From the NCBI GenBank assembly GCA_030867875.1, contig JAOWCC010001634.1:9938778-10002777 (forward strand): 64,000 bases of DNA, in the 5' to 3' direction. Position 1 is the first letter of the stretch. Each line of letters starts with the position of its first letter. Both the position numbers and the translations under genes were made by a program. The notes under the pieces were generated by a model. The model worked only from the letters and a program-made list of their open reading frames with translations, was not told the DNA's origin and ran no database searches. Below, piece after piece: positions 56,001 to 59,919 of this stretch. The DNA is from Actinernus sp. WN-2022. Its lineage: Eukaryota > Cnidaria > Anthozoa > Actiniaria > Actinernidae.

Positions 56001-58618
56001 AGCAATTTAACCCAGGGGTAGTGCTTACCCTTGCTTCAAACAACCGGTATGTGGTGGATTGGCCAGGGCTTGAACCTGCGACCTCCTGCAAATTACAGAC
56101 CAATGCTTAACTACTGAGCTAACTGGGAGCCAGTAAGCTAACCGGCAGGTAGTAACCAAACAAAACCTTAACCCTCCCTCCAAACAAAACCCTAACCCCA
56201 TCCAAAACAAAACCCTAACCCTCCCCCAAATGAAACTACAATACCAACACTGTGTATTTACTGTATAACTGTGTAGCCAGTCTATAACCACTAATTAGTA
56301 CTCTACAAATATTATTAGTGTTGTATTCTATAACTGTGCTGATAAATTATTACACCTTTGTTATTAAGATTGAAACATGCTGTTGTCCTCTTGCCCATAC
56401 AACTGTATGTGGTAACCATAGTAAAAGTATATTGGCTTCTTCAGAGATTCTGCTACATGTAGATTACTATTGCCAGTTTTTACCTGTCTGATAAAAAATC
56501 ATGGTAACCAGCCTTTACATCACTACAAGTTCAACTTTATTTTGCACTATTTACAAATTATTAGATGAAATTATATAGACATTCATACATAAATTGAAGG
56601 ATATAGCATACAGCAATTCAAATTGAAATAATATTAGAGGTCAGTTATTACTACATTTTTGTATCTCTGCACAGTAACCAAAGCAGTATAAGCTTTCAAG
56701 TAGGCTACTGTTTATATGTGGATTAATACAAAAGAAGATCTGGTTTATAAGCAATATGGAAAAGTGAAACTATAATAATAAAATGTACTAATAGATATAA
56801 ATGTATACTAAGAGGAGGAATGAGGAGAACAAGAACTACTAGATAAAACCGAGACATTTTATAAGAGTATGAGTAGCGAAAGAACAATATATAATGGAAT
56901 AATACTATAATGATACTATAAACATTAACATAGAACAGTATTGGCAATCATACATGTAGCTTAACCATATTATAATAATCCTATTAACTAAAATTAAGGC
57001 TGATGGGCTATGGTAACTATTGCTAATTGAATAGATAGTGGGAGATATTGAGGTTATTATGAATGGATATTATAATAATGGCCATATTTATGTAGTGCCA
57101 TATCACCACAGTCTCATGGTGTTTTACATATCCCTGACATATCCCGTCAGTGATTTTTTCAGACTGCTTTACGGCGCTAATAGCTGCCACGCAGTTTACA
57201 ATGTTGAGTGTGTGATTCAAACAATGCTGCTGTAACAGGTGACAATCCCTGCTCTTTTTCGAGTAGTACAACAGGTTATTTCACGTCCCCTTCAAATACT
57301 GATTAGAAGTAGGATACAAGGCCAATGGCTTATAAATGTCTCTGCCCAAGGATGCGGCCGGGATTCGAACTCCTGACCTCCTGCACTCTAGGCCGTGCTC
57401 TACCAACTGAGCTAACCAGTGAGGTGATATACATAATATCTACATGTACCTGTGCATTCCACAGAAGGTTCAGTTATTCATTTTTAAAATTATACTTTAG
57501 TGGTTTGTGGCAGGATTAGTGTTTTATATGTTATCTACATGTAGCTATCCCCAGAAACCTCAATGAAAAATATATAATTTTTGATTGCACTAATTTCTAG
57601 AGTTCTCATCTTCAACTAGTGTAACAATTCAATTTTCTAAATTTTGATTTAATTGATCAAACAAATTAATCCCTTTAATCTGCAACCTGTATAGTACTGT
57701 AGTACAAACATCAGACACCTGCAGCTGTTGTTCATGTTCCAAAACAAGATTCAAAAAGACAATTCTCTTTTCCAGCTAAATTGATTATAAAAAGCTATCT
57801 GTCTGGCAGTAGGTTTTCAATTCTTTATTATTCAAATGAAAGTGTATCCGAATCCAGTCAGATTATCAACACGAATTCCAAGAATCAAGAGCTTTAAGTT
57901 TAAATTTAATGCGAAAACGGAAATTCGTTTACGATTATTACTAAATTTAAGCTTACTTCTTTCGATTTATTTTTCGTTCAGGCAGTGCTCCTGTGTACGA
58001 CCTGTGTGATTATTAAAGTCATAGAAAGAAGCCTGATGACGGCTTTCAGCTGAAATATTCCGTCCCTTGTACTGTACATGTGTTTTTAAAAACCACAATA
58101 CCAAAAAAGGACAAAATCAAAACCAAATATTTGGACGGACCGGACGGAAACTAGGAAAAATATTCCATTCTATTTGACGTATGTCAAAACAAGCAAAAGT
58201 GCTGAATTTTTAAAATACTTAGCGAGAAAATAATTGAGGCTTTTGTCTGCGAGCTAAGTTTGAAAAATTATGAAGAAACATTCATTTACTAAACTACCAA
58301 CTAAACAGTAATTGAGTAAACTAAAACAAGAACATTTAATATTAATATTAGCTCAATTGCTGAAACAATTCTTTCAAAAAATGCAACCATTCTTACGGTT
58401 CAGGCAACTATCGAGCAAAATGTGAGGTGTGCTTAACCCAGATTGTGATAAGTACCTTAAAAGACTGGCCATGTTATAAGAAGGATACTATTGCTGCTCC
58501 AACACAACGAAGTCACTGGCTGCGAGTGTGGACACAGTGAACTGACCATACTCAGACCTGGCAGTTCCCATAGCTTAATATCATTACCCGCTGAAGCAAG
58601 CCGTAACTTTTCACTCAT
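16981..58618 (-). CDS. NEDD1: NEDD1-like gamma-tubulin ring complex recruiting protein, 14 coding exons
   Basis: NEDD1 is the WD40 protein that brings the gamma-tubulin ring complex to centrosomes and spindles. Coding exons in transcript order: 58489-58618, 53374-53462, 52304-52420, 49951-50091, 44623-44852, 42012-42100, 29838-29950, 28897-29119, 28265-28351, 19103-19662, 18625-18697, 17964-18099, 17621-17687, 16981-17085. Every junction is GT-AG and every phase matches. The total is 2160 nt, or 719 residues plus TAA, close to the roughly 660 residues of vertebrate NEDD1. Residues 1 to about 290 are WD40 repeats (IKLWE, LSVWDLKSK, LNMWDTN, IVFYDVQ, ICVYDLR). About 300-620 is Ser/Pro/Thr-rich and probably disordered. 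About 645-719 matches the conserved C-terminal gamma-tubulin-binding helix (QVEFIKNMIEDSMDEF, YSVNEALVAEIDRLREENRR). The first ATG opens the family's usual N-terminus. Introns are strongly expanded by transposons. I saw no clear AATAAA just downstream of the stop. Family identity is very likely; UTRs are not defined. Confidence 0.93.
17170..17290 (+). repeat. Dispersed repeat R2, copy 1 (NEDD1 intron 13)
   Basis: AGTAAAGTGTTTGAAATCTT and GTCGTAATATTGCTTCAAAA match 23826-23935 and, inverted, 49750-49885. Confidence 0.8.
17621..17687 (-). CDS. NEDD1: NEDD1 coding exon 13
   Basis: 67 nt, entered with one base and ending in phase 0. Encodes VAIHRDVVNLQVEMLRQFQI and then QQ, nearly identical in pattern to the vertebrate HRDIVNLQVEMIKQF segment. 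Confidence 0.93.
17867..17930 (-). repeat. tRNA-like (SINE head) sequence
   Basis: Minus strand A box TAGCCCAGTGG (17913-17923) and B box GGGTTTAAATCCC (17867-17879), 46 bp apart. Reads as a tRNA-derived retroposon head rather than a tRNA gene. Confidence 0.5.
17964..18099 (-). CDS. NEDD1: NEDD1 coding exon 12
   Basis: 136 nt, entered with two bases and leaving in phase 2 at donor GTAGAG. Ends with GLQPFQVEFIKNMIEDSMDE and then F plus part of an Arg codon, the start of the conserved C-terminal helix (vertebrate IRFIQNMIQETLDDFR). Confidence 0.92.
18625..18697 (-). CDS. NEDD1: NEDD1 coding exon 11
   Basis: 73 nt, phase 0 in and phase 1 out at donor GTAGCT. Encodes PPSPGGSSYQPREFTRSGAA and then ECRE. 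The phase joins exon 10 and exon 12 exactly. A repeat shared with the intron upstream of exon 10 lies just upstream of it. Confidence 0.78.
18739..18899. repeat. Intronic repeat upstream of exon 11, pair of 19687-19838
   Basis: Shares TCTTTTGCAG, CACGT(G/A)GTT, ACTTCAT and the long block CTCCAATCGATTGTCGATCT with 19687-19838 in the same orientation, about 945 bp apart. Each copy lies just upstream, in the direction of transcription, of a NEDD1 exon. Confidence 0.85.
19103..19662 (-). CDS. NEDD1: NEDD1 coding exon 10, long disordered segment
   Basis: 560 nt, open throughout, entered with two bases and ending in phase 0 at donor GTGAGT. It begins SGIFSPLASNT and continues with Pro/Thr/Ser/Asp-rich sequence (PSVSRHGSDLSDRNTRPEAE, WAPDGARGGQSGGL). 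It forms the largest part of the unstructured centre, where NEDD1 proteins carry mitotic phosphorylation sites. The reading frame is the only one consistent with both neighbours. Confidence 0.85.
19687..19838. repeat. Intronic repeat upstream of exon 10, pair of 18739-18899
   Basis: Second member of the pair. The matched segments imply a tandem duplication of about 0.95 kb that included exon 10 or its ancestor. Confidence 0.85.
19839..22480. other. NEDD1 intron 9, mostly unrecognised sequence
   Basis: Holds an R1-like fragment at about 20495-20545 (GACTCGGGCTTCC...GCGAGTAA) and a possible retroposon 3' end at about 20880-20945, finishing in a GTT repeat. A CRE-like TGACGTCA is at 19898. Small ORFs such as 20132-20383 are not convincing. 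Confidence 0.45.
22498..23402. mobile_element. Possible TIR element carrying the minisatellite
   Basis: GGTTCACACGACACTCC and ATGTTTGGTACGCGTGCC before the array mirror GGCACTCC..., GGCACGGCAC and TGACGTGTGAAC after it: the right flank in reverse complement starts GTTCACACGTCAAACATTTT. The array may have expanded inside a small non-autonomous element. Confidence 0.5.
22611..23354 (+). repeat. 22-bp minisatellite, about 34 copies
   Basis: The unit TGTGGAAGCCAGTCTCGGCC plus CC repeats from 22611 to 23354. The first two thirds are almost uniform; the last third carries GAAGCTAGTC variants and single changes (CCCTTGTGG, CCCTGTTAAAG, GGACCC). The unit is not a multiple of 3 and has no stop in any frame, which makes three overlapping long ORFs here artefacts. 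Confidence 0.97.
23806..23935 (+). repeat. Dispersed repeat R2, copy 2
   Basis: AGTAAAGTGTTTAAAATCTT, GGTCATAATATTGCTTTTAA and CCTTCAAATGACG match the copy at 17170-17290. Confidence 0.8.
24122..24204. repeat. Near-perfect 83-bp hairpin
   Basis: Arms of about 39 bp, AAATTCATTGCCTGACGAGG on the left and CGAGTCAGGCAATGAATTTT on the right, separated by 4 bp. It lies at the left side of a longer repeat-like stretch (24057-25357) whose ends carry CACCAGTGAATA and, inverted, GGTGAATAACTAG. No coding. Confidence 0.85.
25575..26086. mobile_element. 512-bp MITE flanked by TA
   Basis: Begins CAGTGGAACCC and ends GGGGTTCCACTG, with TA on each side (25573-25574 and 26087-26088). The interior repeats TTCGTTATAT/TTCGATATA themes. 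The TA target and CAGTGGAACC ends fit Tc1/mariner-related non-autonomous elements. Confidence 0.85.
26090..28264. other. NEDD1 intron 9, 5' part
   Basis: No gene recognised. A short palindromic block at 27230-27285 (TTCTGTATCAAATGAAACAG) is related to 18250-18295. Small ORFs (26767-26979, 27350-27565) have no domains. Confidence 0.4.
28265..28351 (-). CDS. NEDD1: NEDD1 coding exon 9
   Basis: 87 nt, entered with two bases and leaving in phase 1 at donor GTAAGT. Encodes KPSLVSARLTGPYDGELSVN in the low-complexity middle region. Sequence conservation is not expected here; the call rests on splice sites and phase closure with exons 8 and 10. Confidence 0.82.
28897..29119 (-). CDS. NEDD1: NEDD1 coding exon 8
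   Basis: 223 nt, phase 0 in and phase 1 out. Encodes a linker rich in Pro, Ser and Gln after the WD40 domain, with an acidic run (KEEEEELFSPLRE). The LFSPLRE motif resembles the FSPI patch of vertebrate NEDD1. Donor GTAAAT. Confidence 0.88.
29838..29950 (-). CDS. NEDD1: NEDD1 coding exon 7
   Basis: 113 nt, entered with two bases and ending in phase 0. Encodes GKICVYDLRSGSSPVTVQVA and then HMSSVQCLKFQ, the last WD40 blade. The intron before it (29951-42011) is about 12 kb because of the large nested transposon. Confidence 0.92.
30238..30492 (+). pseudogene. LINE C-terminal remnant, left half
   Basis: Broken reading frames spell APQYISELLQEYRPSRSLRS and, after a frame change, AAPKL*NTLPEHIRK: the C-terminal end of a CR1-like LINE ORF2. 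The sequence is cut by the large element and resumes at 41284. Confidence 0.75.
30568..30835. repeat. Left subterminal array of the large element
   Basis: Two 85-bp tandem units start at 30611 and 30696, each with AACCGTTTAAACGGTTT, GGCAGATCGTTAGAAATTTT and CGTTTAAACGATCTG. The same words fill 40965-41235 at the other end. Confidence 0.9.
30911..31906. repeat. Internal direct repeat of the large element, left copy
   Basis: ATTTCGATTAGCCTGACGTT to GGTCTCCGCCGGTAATGGAA recurs in the same orientation at 37408-40765, where it is interrupted by two insertions. The copies differ by scattered substitutions and small indels. ORFs here are not conserved between copies. Confidence 0.88.
31853..32071 (-). 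other. Protein-like short ORF in the large element
   Basis: 72 codons including EPFCWDVLEEYHRKPPEIYS and QKQIRSSSVLNGQ. Composition looks protein-like, but I recognise no domain and find no splice partner. It may be a remnant of an element-encoded ORF. Confidence 0.2.
32401..32775 (+). repeat. 204-bp tandem duplication
   Basis: GCTCGAGGTGCATGGGTTTT starts at 32401 and again at 32605. The second copy is partial and about 97% alike by eye. Non-coding. Confidence 0.92.
32903..32987. repeat. 85-bp inverted repeat with ATGGCGGC arms
   Basis: CATGGCGGCCATGTTGGTGT on the left pairs with ACACCAACATGGCGGCTATG on the right across about 35 bp. MITE-like hairpin. Confidence 0.8.
33080..34760 (-). pseudogene. 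5'-truncated LINE inside the large element
   Basis: Minus strand. 34756-34340 encodes the RT core (GVKQGCILSPTLFNIFLSDL and LLYADDLVLMSSS). A premature TAA at 34342-34340 interrupts the same frame, which continues 34309-33683 (PILLYGSEVYGVDN). After a frameshift, 33750-33292 ends with a CxxC...H...C patch (CSQCGTEVEDEIHFLVRC). The 3' end is a TGTC microsatellite tail (33087-33103), as in CR1/L2-type LINEs. A poly-C run (34768-34786) lies at the 5' edge. A different family from the LINE at 1-5521. Confidence 0.88.
34826..36540 (-). pseudogene. Transposase-like protein (H-x-DNC-x-GQNKN type), frameshifted
   Basis: The main frame 36319-34826 codes 497 residues without a stop: LPGRIPGYKSDDIKLLSSCE, a Cys pair (LCMTCQ), LIDEVVATGKGANATI, then LHADNCAGQNKNNYFLWYLA and GHTKFGPDRFFGMIKKAYE. 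The acidic residues spaced around ADNC resemble an RNase-H/DDE fold, and similar proteins (I believe the DUF7869 group) are highly repeated in cnidarian and fish genomes. The N-terminal part is broken into two other frames: KKFLNDSCGCCLGPKGEPCS near 36530-36425, ending in a stop, and NNVLELSSGELDLVILASIQ near 36400-36335. Likely a dead transposase, perhaps of the element that contains it. The function and the DUF number are from memory. Confidence 0.65.
36711..36885. repeat. MITE related to 55918-56047 with a 19-bp tandem repeat
   Basis: Begins CTGGTTGTTCGAAGCAAGGG, similar to the element at 55918, and ends near ATAAAGTTACC. Inside, GCTACCCCGGGGTTATATC repeats three times and a fraction (36740-36808). 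Confidence 0.75.
36886..37407. other. Unassigned interior of the large element
   Basis: Contains one 76-codon ORF (36890-37120) without a recognisable domain. Nothing else seen. Confidence 0.4.
37786..39537. mobile_element. 1.75-kb TIR element flanked by TA
   Basis: Left end GGCTCGGTTTCAGCCGT, right end in reverse complement GGCTCGGTTTCCAGCCGT, with TA on both sides. Inserted in the right copy of the internal direct repeat, whose left copy shows the uninterrupted sequence. It carries no transposase and hosts a further element at 38054-38779. Confidence 0.88.
38054..38779. mobile_element. 726-bp element with CAAGGGCACCCAACG ends
   Basis: Left end CAAGGGCACCCAACGA, right end TGTTGGGTGCCCTTG, with the 7-bp direct repeat AAGGAAA on both sides (38047-38053 and 38780-38786). 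The interior is a string of CCTAGAAAAT/CCTAAAATATTCG phrases. A relative lies at 59012-59652. Non-coding. Confidence 0.9.
40135..40729 (+). pseudogene. 5'-truncated LINE fragment with target-site duplication
   Basis: The ORF at 40105-40422 (the part after 40135) encodes the C-terminal end of a CR1-like LINE: QMKAKLMFKILHGLAPSRLC and SWSYNGAKSWNTLPTEVRDC. Its 3' end is AATAAAG followed by an ATTG microsatellite tail. TTGCACGGCA flanks it on both sides (40125-40134 and 40730-40739), a clean 10-bp target-site duplication. Confidence 0.92.
40965..41240. repeat. Right subterminal array of the large element
   Basis: Three imperfect units with GGCAGATCGTTAGAA, TTTTTGCTTGCCCGTTTAAA and CGATCTGGCAAAGCGTTTGC, as in the left array. 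Confidence 0.9.
41284..41448 (+). pseudogene. LINE remnant, right half (3' tail)
   Basis: GGGCATCGAGACTCTCGTAT, then AATACATTATT and an ATT microsatellite: a typical CR1-like LINE 3' end. Completes the remnant at 30238-30492 on the other side of the large element. Confidence 0.65.
41450..41994. mobile_element. 545-bp palindromic MITE with ~190-bp arms
   Basis: Left arm from AAGTGCAACTAACCCCTTTT through CATAGAATACTCTATGTTCT to GGGTCGATTCTTGATCTTAC; the right arm is its reverse complement with few changes. The centre is unique. The right edge is about 17 bp from the NEDD1 exon 6 donor. Confidence 0.92.
42012..42100 (-). CDS. NEDD1: NEDD1 coding exon 6
   Basis: 89 nt, entered with one base and leaving in phase 1 at donor GTGAGT. 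Encodes SVKTMTADAPLTAVDFLQDG and then VTLAVGTTRG, matching the ADTPLTAVDFMPDG stretch of vertebrate NEDD1. A palindromic MITE ends only about 17 bp into the following intron. Confidence 0.92.
43198..43322 (-). CDS. Candidate alternative first exon inside NEDD1 intron 5
   Basis: A 42-codon ORF begins at ATG 43322-43320 and reads MQEESALEGFGVVVYLDKVQ, then NLESDVTDMTADSKF and LTPTQNM. A good donor (AT|GTAAGT) at 43198/43197 leaves it in phase 2. That is exactly the phase exon 6 of NEDD1 accepts, and the join makes a Met codon followed by SVKTMTADAP. The VTDMTADS stretch also weakly echoes exon 6. It could be the start of an alternative NEDD1 transcript, part of an unrelated nested gene, or chance. 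No convincing upstream acceptor was seen, so it is not an internal exon of the main transcript. Confidence 0.3.
43519..43613. repeat. 95-bp hairpin repeat
   Basis: CCGTTTAAAACACTCACAGC on the left pairs with GCTGTTCGTGTTTTAAACAG on the right. The loop is near ATCGGGCTTCGCCCTCGA, which also pairs with itself. A third of the way along, TTTTATCAAGT/ACTTGATAAAA continue the stem. Confidence 0.85.
44623..44852 (-). CDS. NEDD1: NEDD1 coding exon 5
   Basis: 230 nt, phase 0 in and phase 2 out. Donor GTAGGT. Encodes RGIQYSHFRKSLLASVSDDG, LNMWDTN, HKAPATALSFSPVNEMLLAS and LDKKIVFYDVQGKK, two WD40 blades typical of NEDD1. Confidence 0.93.
44853..45524. other. NEDD1 intron 4 without recognised content
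   Basis: AT-rich. Short palindromic stretches (GTTTACTATAGTTAAG near 44940 and TTTACTATATAGTAAAC near 44992) but no gene. Confidence 0.4.
45525..45832 (+). repeat. tRNA-derived SINE, complete-looking
   Basis: A box TAGTTCAGTGG at 45538 and B box GATTCAAACCC at 45585 form a tRNA-like head. The body CTGAGTAGAAGGTGCTGCCT and CAAATGGCTAGACCTTCACG is shared with 6028-6165. It ends in an AAATC repeat tail at about 45815-45832. Confidence 0.8.
46480..46990 (+). pseudogene. LTR-retrotransposon pol C-terminal fragment
   Basis: PPLPDLPPGTYVYAKPPPTN (from about 46500), then, after a frameshift near 46570, AKAWIPGEVIGSAGPRSYTI KTG: the post-integrase end of a Gypsy/BEL-type polyprotein. Further broken frames follow to about 46990 (STGESISPIPPPSSSS). 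No LTRs seen. Dead. Confidence 0.65.
47562..48042. mobile_element. 481-bp MITE flanked by TTAA
   Basis: Begins AGGAGAACTAAACCC and ends GGGTTGAGTTCCCCT, with TTAA on each side (47558-47561 and 48043-48046). Arms also share TCTGTGTTGCGCGTCTA. The TTAA target is that of piggyBac elements. Another TTAA-linked terminus, GTTCTCCTTTAA, occurs at 48470. The ORF at 47644-47949 inside is not credible. Confidence 0.85.
48596..49527. mobile_element. 932-bp TIR element flanked by TA
   Basis: Left CCGTAAACAGCGGCAGATAA and right, in reverse complement, CCGTAAACACCGGCAGATAA, then GCCGCAC/GCCACAC, with TA on both sides. On the minus strand it carries HIRAN-like coding remnants. Confidence 0.88.
48930..49196 (-). 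pseudogene. HIRAN-like domain remnant
   Basis: Minus strand 49196-49011 reads SAVRGYHIYKDIWKSSIGEK and then LIAHRDGKSV. A second frame near 48975-48930 reads SLVEVTGKCRHCKN. This is like HIRAN-type proteins found in repeated cnidarian sequences (typical start RGYHVYK.IW...GE.L). Frameshifted and stopped. Family from memory. Confidence 0.4.
49750..49885 (-). repeat. Dispersed repeat R2, copy 3 (inverted)
   Basis: Reverse complement of the copies at 17170 and 23806. Adjacent to NEDD1 exon 4. Confidence 0.8.
49951..50091 (-). CDS. NEDD1: NEDD1 coding exon 4
   Basis: 141 nt, phase 0 at both ends. Acceptor TTTTTTTGTAG, donor GTACAG. Encodes EHKDAVSCLMFNWNDTSIAS and then GSVDGSILLHNVV, matching the NEDD1 blade that begins DHKDQVTC in vertebrates. 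Confidence 0.92.
50418..51892. mobile_element. 1.47-kb TIR element with ACCTAGGT subterminal arrays
   Basis: Left GTATATGTTGTAGGTTGTTT and right, in reverse complement, the same start, followed by CTCAATTCAGG/TTCATTTCAGG. Just inside each end are four or more AACCTAGGTCATTTTTAAA units in opposite orientations. The interior has five GGTTAGG-containing phrases and the 5S-like segment. A lone array of the same words is at 52912-53030. Confidence 0.85.
51565..51650 (+). repeat. 5S rRNA-like segment
   Basis: GGCCAAGTTAAGCCCGACCG, GGGCAAGGTTAGTATGTGGA and TGGGTGACCG follow the order and spacing of the internal promoter (A box, intermediate element, C box) of animal 5S rRNA genes. The 5' third of the gene is barely recognisable and the 3' end is not complementary to it, so this is a 5S-derived retroposon head or pseudogene, not a working gene. 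Confidence 0.7.
52304..52420 (-). CDS. NEDD1: NEDD1 coding exon 3
   Basis: 117 nt, phase 0 at both ends. Acceptor TTTTTTCAG, donor GTCAGG. Encodes a WD40 blade with RYLLVGGKSKTLSVWDLKSK. Confidence 0.92.
52912..53030 (+). repeat. ACCTAGGTCATTTTTT array
   Basis: Six imperfect units of 17-21 bp (ACCTAGGTTAATTTTTTTT and similar), related to the ends of the element at 50418-51892. Confidence 0.85.
53071..53141 (-). repeat. tRNA-like sequence
   Basis: Minus strand A box TAGCACAGTGG (53125-53135) and B box GGTTCAAGTACC (53076-53087). The region between is tRNA-like in length, but no acceptor stem is evident. Confidence 0.45.
53374..53462 (-). CDS. NEDD1: NEDD1 coding exon 2
   Basis: 89 nt, entered with two bases of a split codon and ending in phase 0 at donor GTGAGT. 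Encodes QNLASVGGDKVVVTYMKG and then NSSTDYAVG, the end of WD40 blade 1. The acceptor follows a pyrimidine-rich stretch ending in TGTAAAG. Confidence 0.88.
53463..55039. other. NEDD1 intron 1, 3' part
   Basis: No gene recognised. The ORF pair at 53995-54369 lies in a stretch starting AGGGCCTAATCGCAC and has no domains. CCCTAACCCC phrases at 54745-54760. Confidence 0.4.
55040..55895 (-). pseudogene. LINE RT C-terminal fragment (CR1/Jockey-like)
   Basis: The minus-strand ORF 55888-55112 (258 residues) carries the post-catalytic end of a non-LTR RT: HDYLGVTQTHDLRWNTHCSK, SNKTLGIVRRTLK, KTLVRPKLEYASEAWNPYT and TLEERRLSQQATMFYKI. The catalytic core is missing, so it is 5'-truncated. The 3' end near 55040 is a GTT repeat (GTTGTTGTTGTTATAAGG). 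Confidence 0.88.
55918..56047. mobile_element. 130-bp MITE
   Basis: CCGGTTGTTTGAAGCAAGGG at the left and CCCTTGCTTCAAACAACCGG at the right are perfect inverted termini. Related to 36711-36885. Confidence 0.92.
56052..56133 (-). repeat. tRNA-like SINE head
   Basis: Minus strand A box TAGCTCAGTAG (56111-56121) and B box GGTTCAAGCCC (56066-56076), with GGAGGTCGCAGG between, a phrase shared with the copy at 57346. Confidence 0.6.
56156..56230 (-). repeat. Degenerate AACCCTAACCC-containing tandem repeat
   Basis: CAAACAAAACCCTAACCC recurs three times. On the minus strand it reads GGGTTAGGGTTTTG, telomere-like but imperfect; a single related phrase is at 54738. Confidence 0.75.
56231..57340. other. 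AT-rich NEDD1 intron 1 sequence
   Basis: No gene recognised; only short ORFs without domains. Confidence 0.4.
57346..57424 (-). repeat. tRNA-like SINE head
   Basis: Minus strand A box TAGCTCAGTTGG (57403-57414) and B box AGTTCGAATCCC (57360-57371). Near-consensus boxes, but the anticodon arm region has no clear stem. Confidence 0.6.
58033..58055 (+). repeat. CTGATGA-stem-GAAA motif
   Basis: CTGATGA, a 4-bp stem (GGCT/AGCT), then GAAA. The same layout as 9949-9977. Resembles the conserved core of a hammerhead ribozyme, but with one extra base after CTGATGA and no convincing stem I. Confidence 0.35.
58489..58618 (-). CDS. NEDD1: NEDD1 coding exon 1 (start codon)
   Basis: ATG at 58618-58616. 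Encodes 43 residues beginning MSEKLRLASAGNDIKLWELP and ending in CWSSN, the first WD40 blade. It ends in phase 1 at donor GTATCC, which is weaker than consensus. That choice is fixed by exon 2, which begins with two bases completing an Asn codon and restores the family motif WSSNN. Reading past the donor gives a stop within a few codons. Confidence 0.9.
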
Positions 58619-59011
58619 CCTTGCTGTGGGAAACGTTTATCTTGGTGTCGAAAGAGTTTCGTCACATTTCGAGAGCTTTTAAGAGGTAAACTTGAAGTGT
58701 TTTTGAATTATTTCGAACTCCAAATTAACTTGCCGCCATTTTCTGCCACCAACTTCCCGTCATCGCTTTCGGTCCGAGGCTTCACTTTTTCCAAGCCCAC
58801 AATTTAAGAGTCAGCGGACCAACATTTTAGAAAAAGTACTATTTCCATGGTGTTTCGTTTCTATGCTTGGTTCAAATCTTTTGTCCATATTTTCTGAGCA
58901 TAAGTAGACATGTGTTTTTCTATTTGATATTTCTCGTGAACAAGGGCCTCTTGAATCAATTGATCGGGTAATACTTTTTTAAAGTTAGGTGCATTGCTAG
59001 CACGATTAACT

Positions 59012-59652
59012 CAGGAGCACCCATTGGCCGCTAAATATCTGTTCCGATGAAAAAGGTTGTCTATACTTTTCTGTAATTGGAAAACGTAGGCTAAAATTTT
59101 CGGAATTTTCTTAAATTTGCGAGTACAGATATTTTGGGCTACATTTTCGGAACATCGGCGGAATAAAGAAAACATTGAATATGCTCGCCTAAAATTTTCG
59201 TAAAAATCTTTAAATTTCTACGCTTTTCGATTTCTCGAATATCGCAAAACATCAAAACATTTTCAGGTCACATGTTATGTGAATGCGGAGTATTTCGAAA
59301 CACCTTGTTAACACCTGAGATTTTCGGATGCAGTTTTTTCTCCTGTCAGATTCGACAACCAATTTACAGTCCCTAGAAGTTTCGGTGTAATCAGTGAAAG
59401 CTAAGATTCTGAGAAAAAGGTTGCCTAAAATTTTCTGTTTTTGTCAAGGCCTCTGCCACACCTAAGAATTTCGGAATGACAATGAAAGCGCCCTAAAATA
59501 TTCGAGACACTCTAAGTTCCCCTAGGTTCACCGAACAGATATAATTTTACCAGCGCAGTTTGAAATTCACTTAGTTAGCGTTAAACGTGCTTTAGAAGTA
59601 ATATAATGGCATAATAAAGCATTTTAGCGAAAACTCTCGTTGGGTGCCCCTG
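59012..59652. mobile_element. 641-bp element with CAGGRGCACCCA ends
   Basis: Left CAGGAGCACCCA, right TGGGTGCCCCTG, with the direct repeat TTAACT on both sides (59006-59011 and 59653-59658). The interior is rich in CTAAAATTTTCGG phrases, as in the related element at 38054-38779. It lies between the NEDD1 and HES start sites. Confidence 0.88.
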
Positions 59653-59784
59653 TTAACTGTCCGCTTGGTGACATCCCTGCTAAGCAGTGTCTTTCTTTTG
59701 TAATCAAAGTAGCCAGTCCGATTACGGAAAGAGTGGAATAGAAGGTTCTGCAAGCAGAGAATTGGTGACACGTGCGTGCGATAT

Positions 59785-59919
59785 TAGAGTGGTTTTACTC
59801 AACCCGCGAAATAAAATTTAATAGTCAGTATCTAATAGTCAAATAGGGGAAAAAAGGAATTAGGGTGTAATATTTAGTCTAATATATATTTCGCGGCCGG
59901 TTAAGTAAAATCACTCTAA
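59785..59919. mobile_element. 135-bp MITE
   Basis: TAGAGTGGTTTTACTCAACC at the left and GGTTAAGTAAAATCACTCTA at the right, then CCGCGAAATA/TATTTCGCGG. Non-coding. Confidence 0.88.

Noticed and set aside
9660..57424. Functional tRNA genes at the A/B box sites
   Set aside because: No intact acceptor stems or anticodon arms could be folded by eye; the flanks look like SINE bodies.
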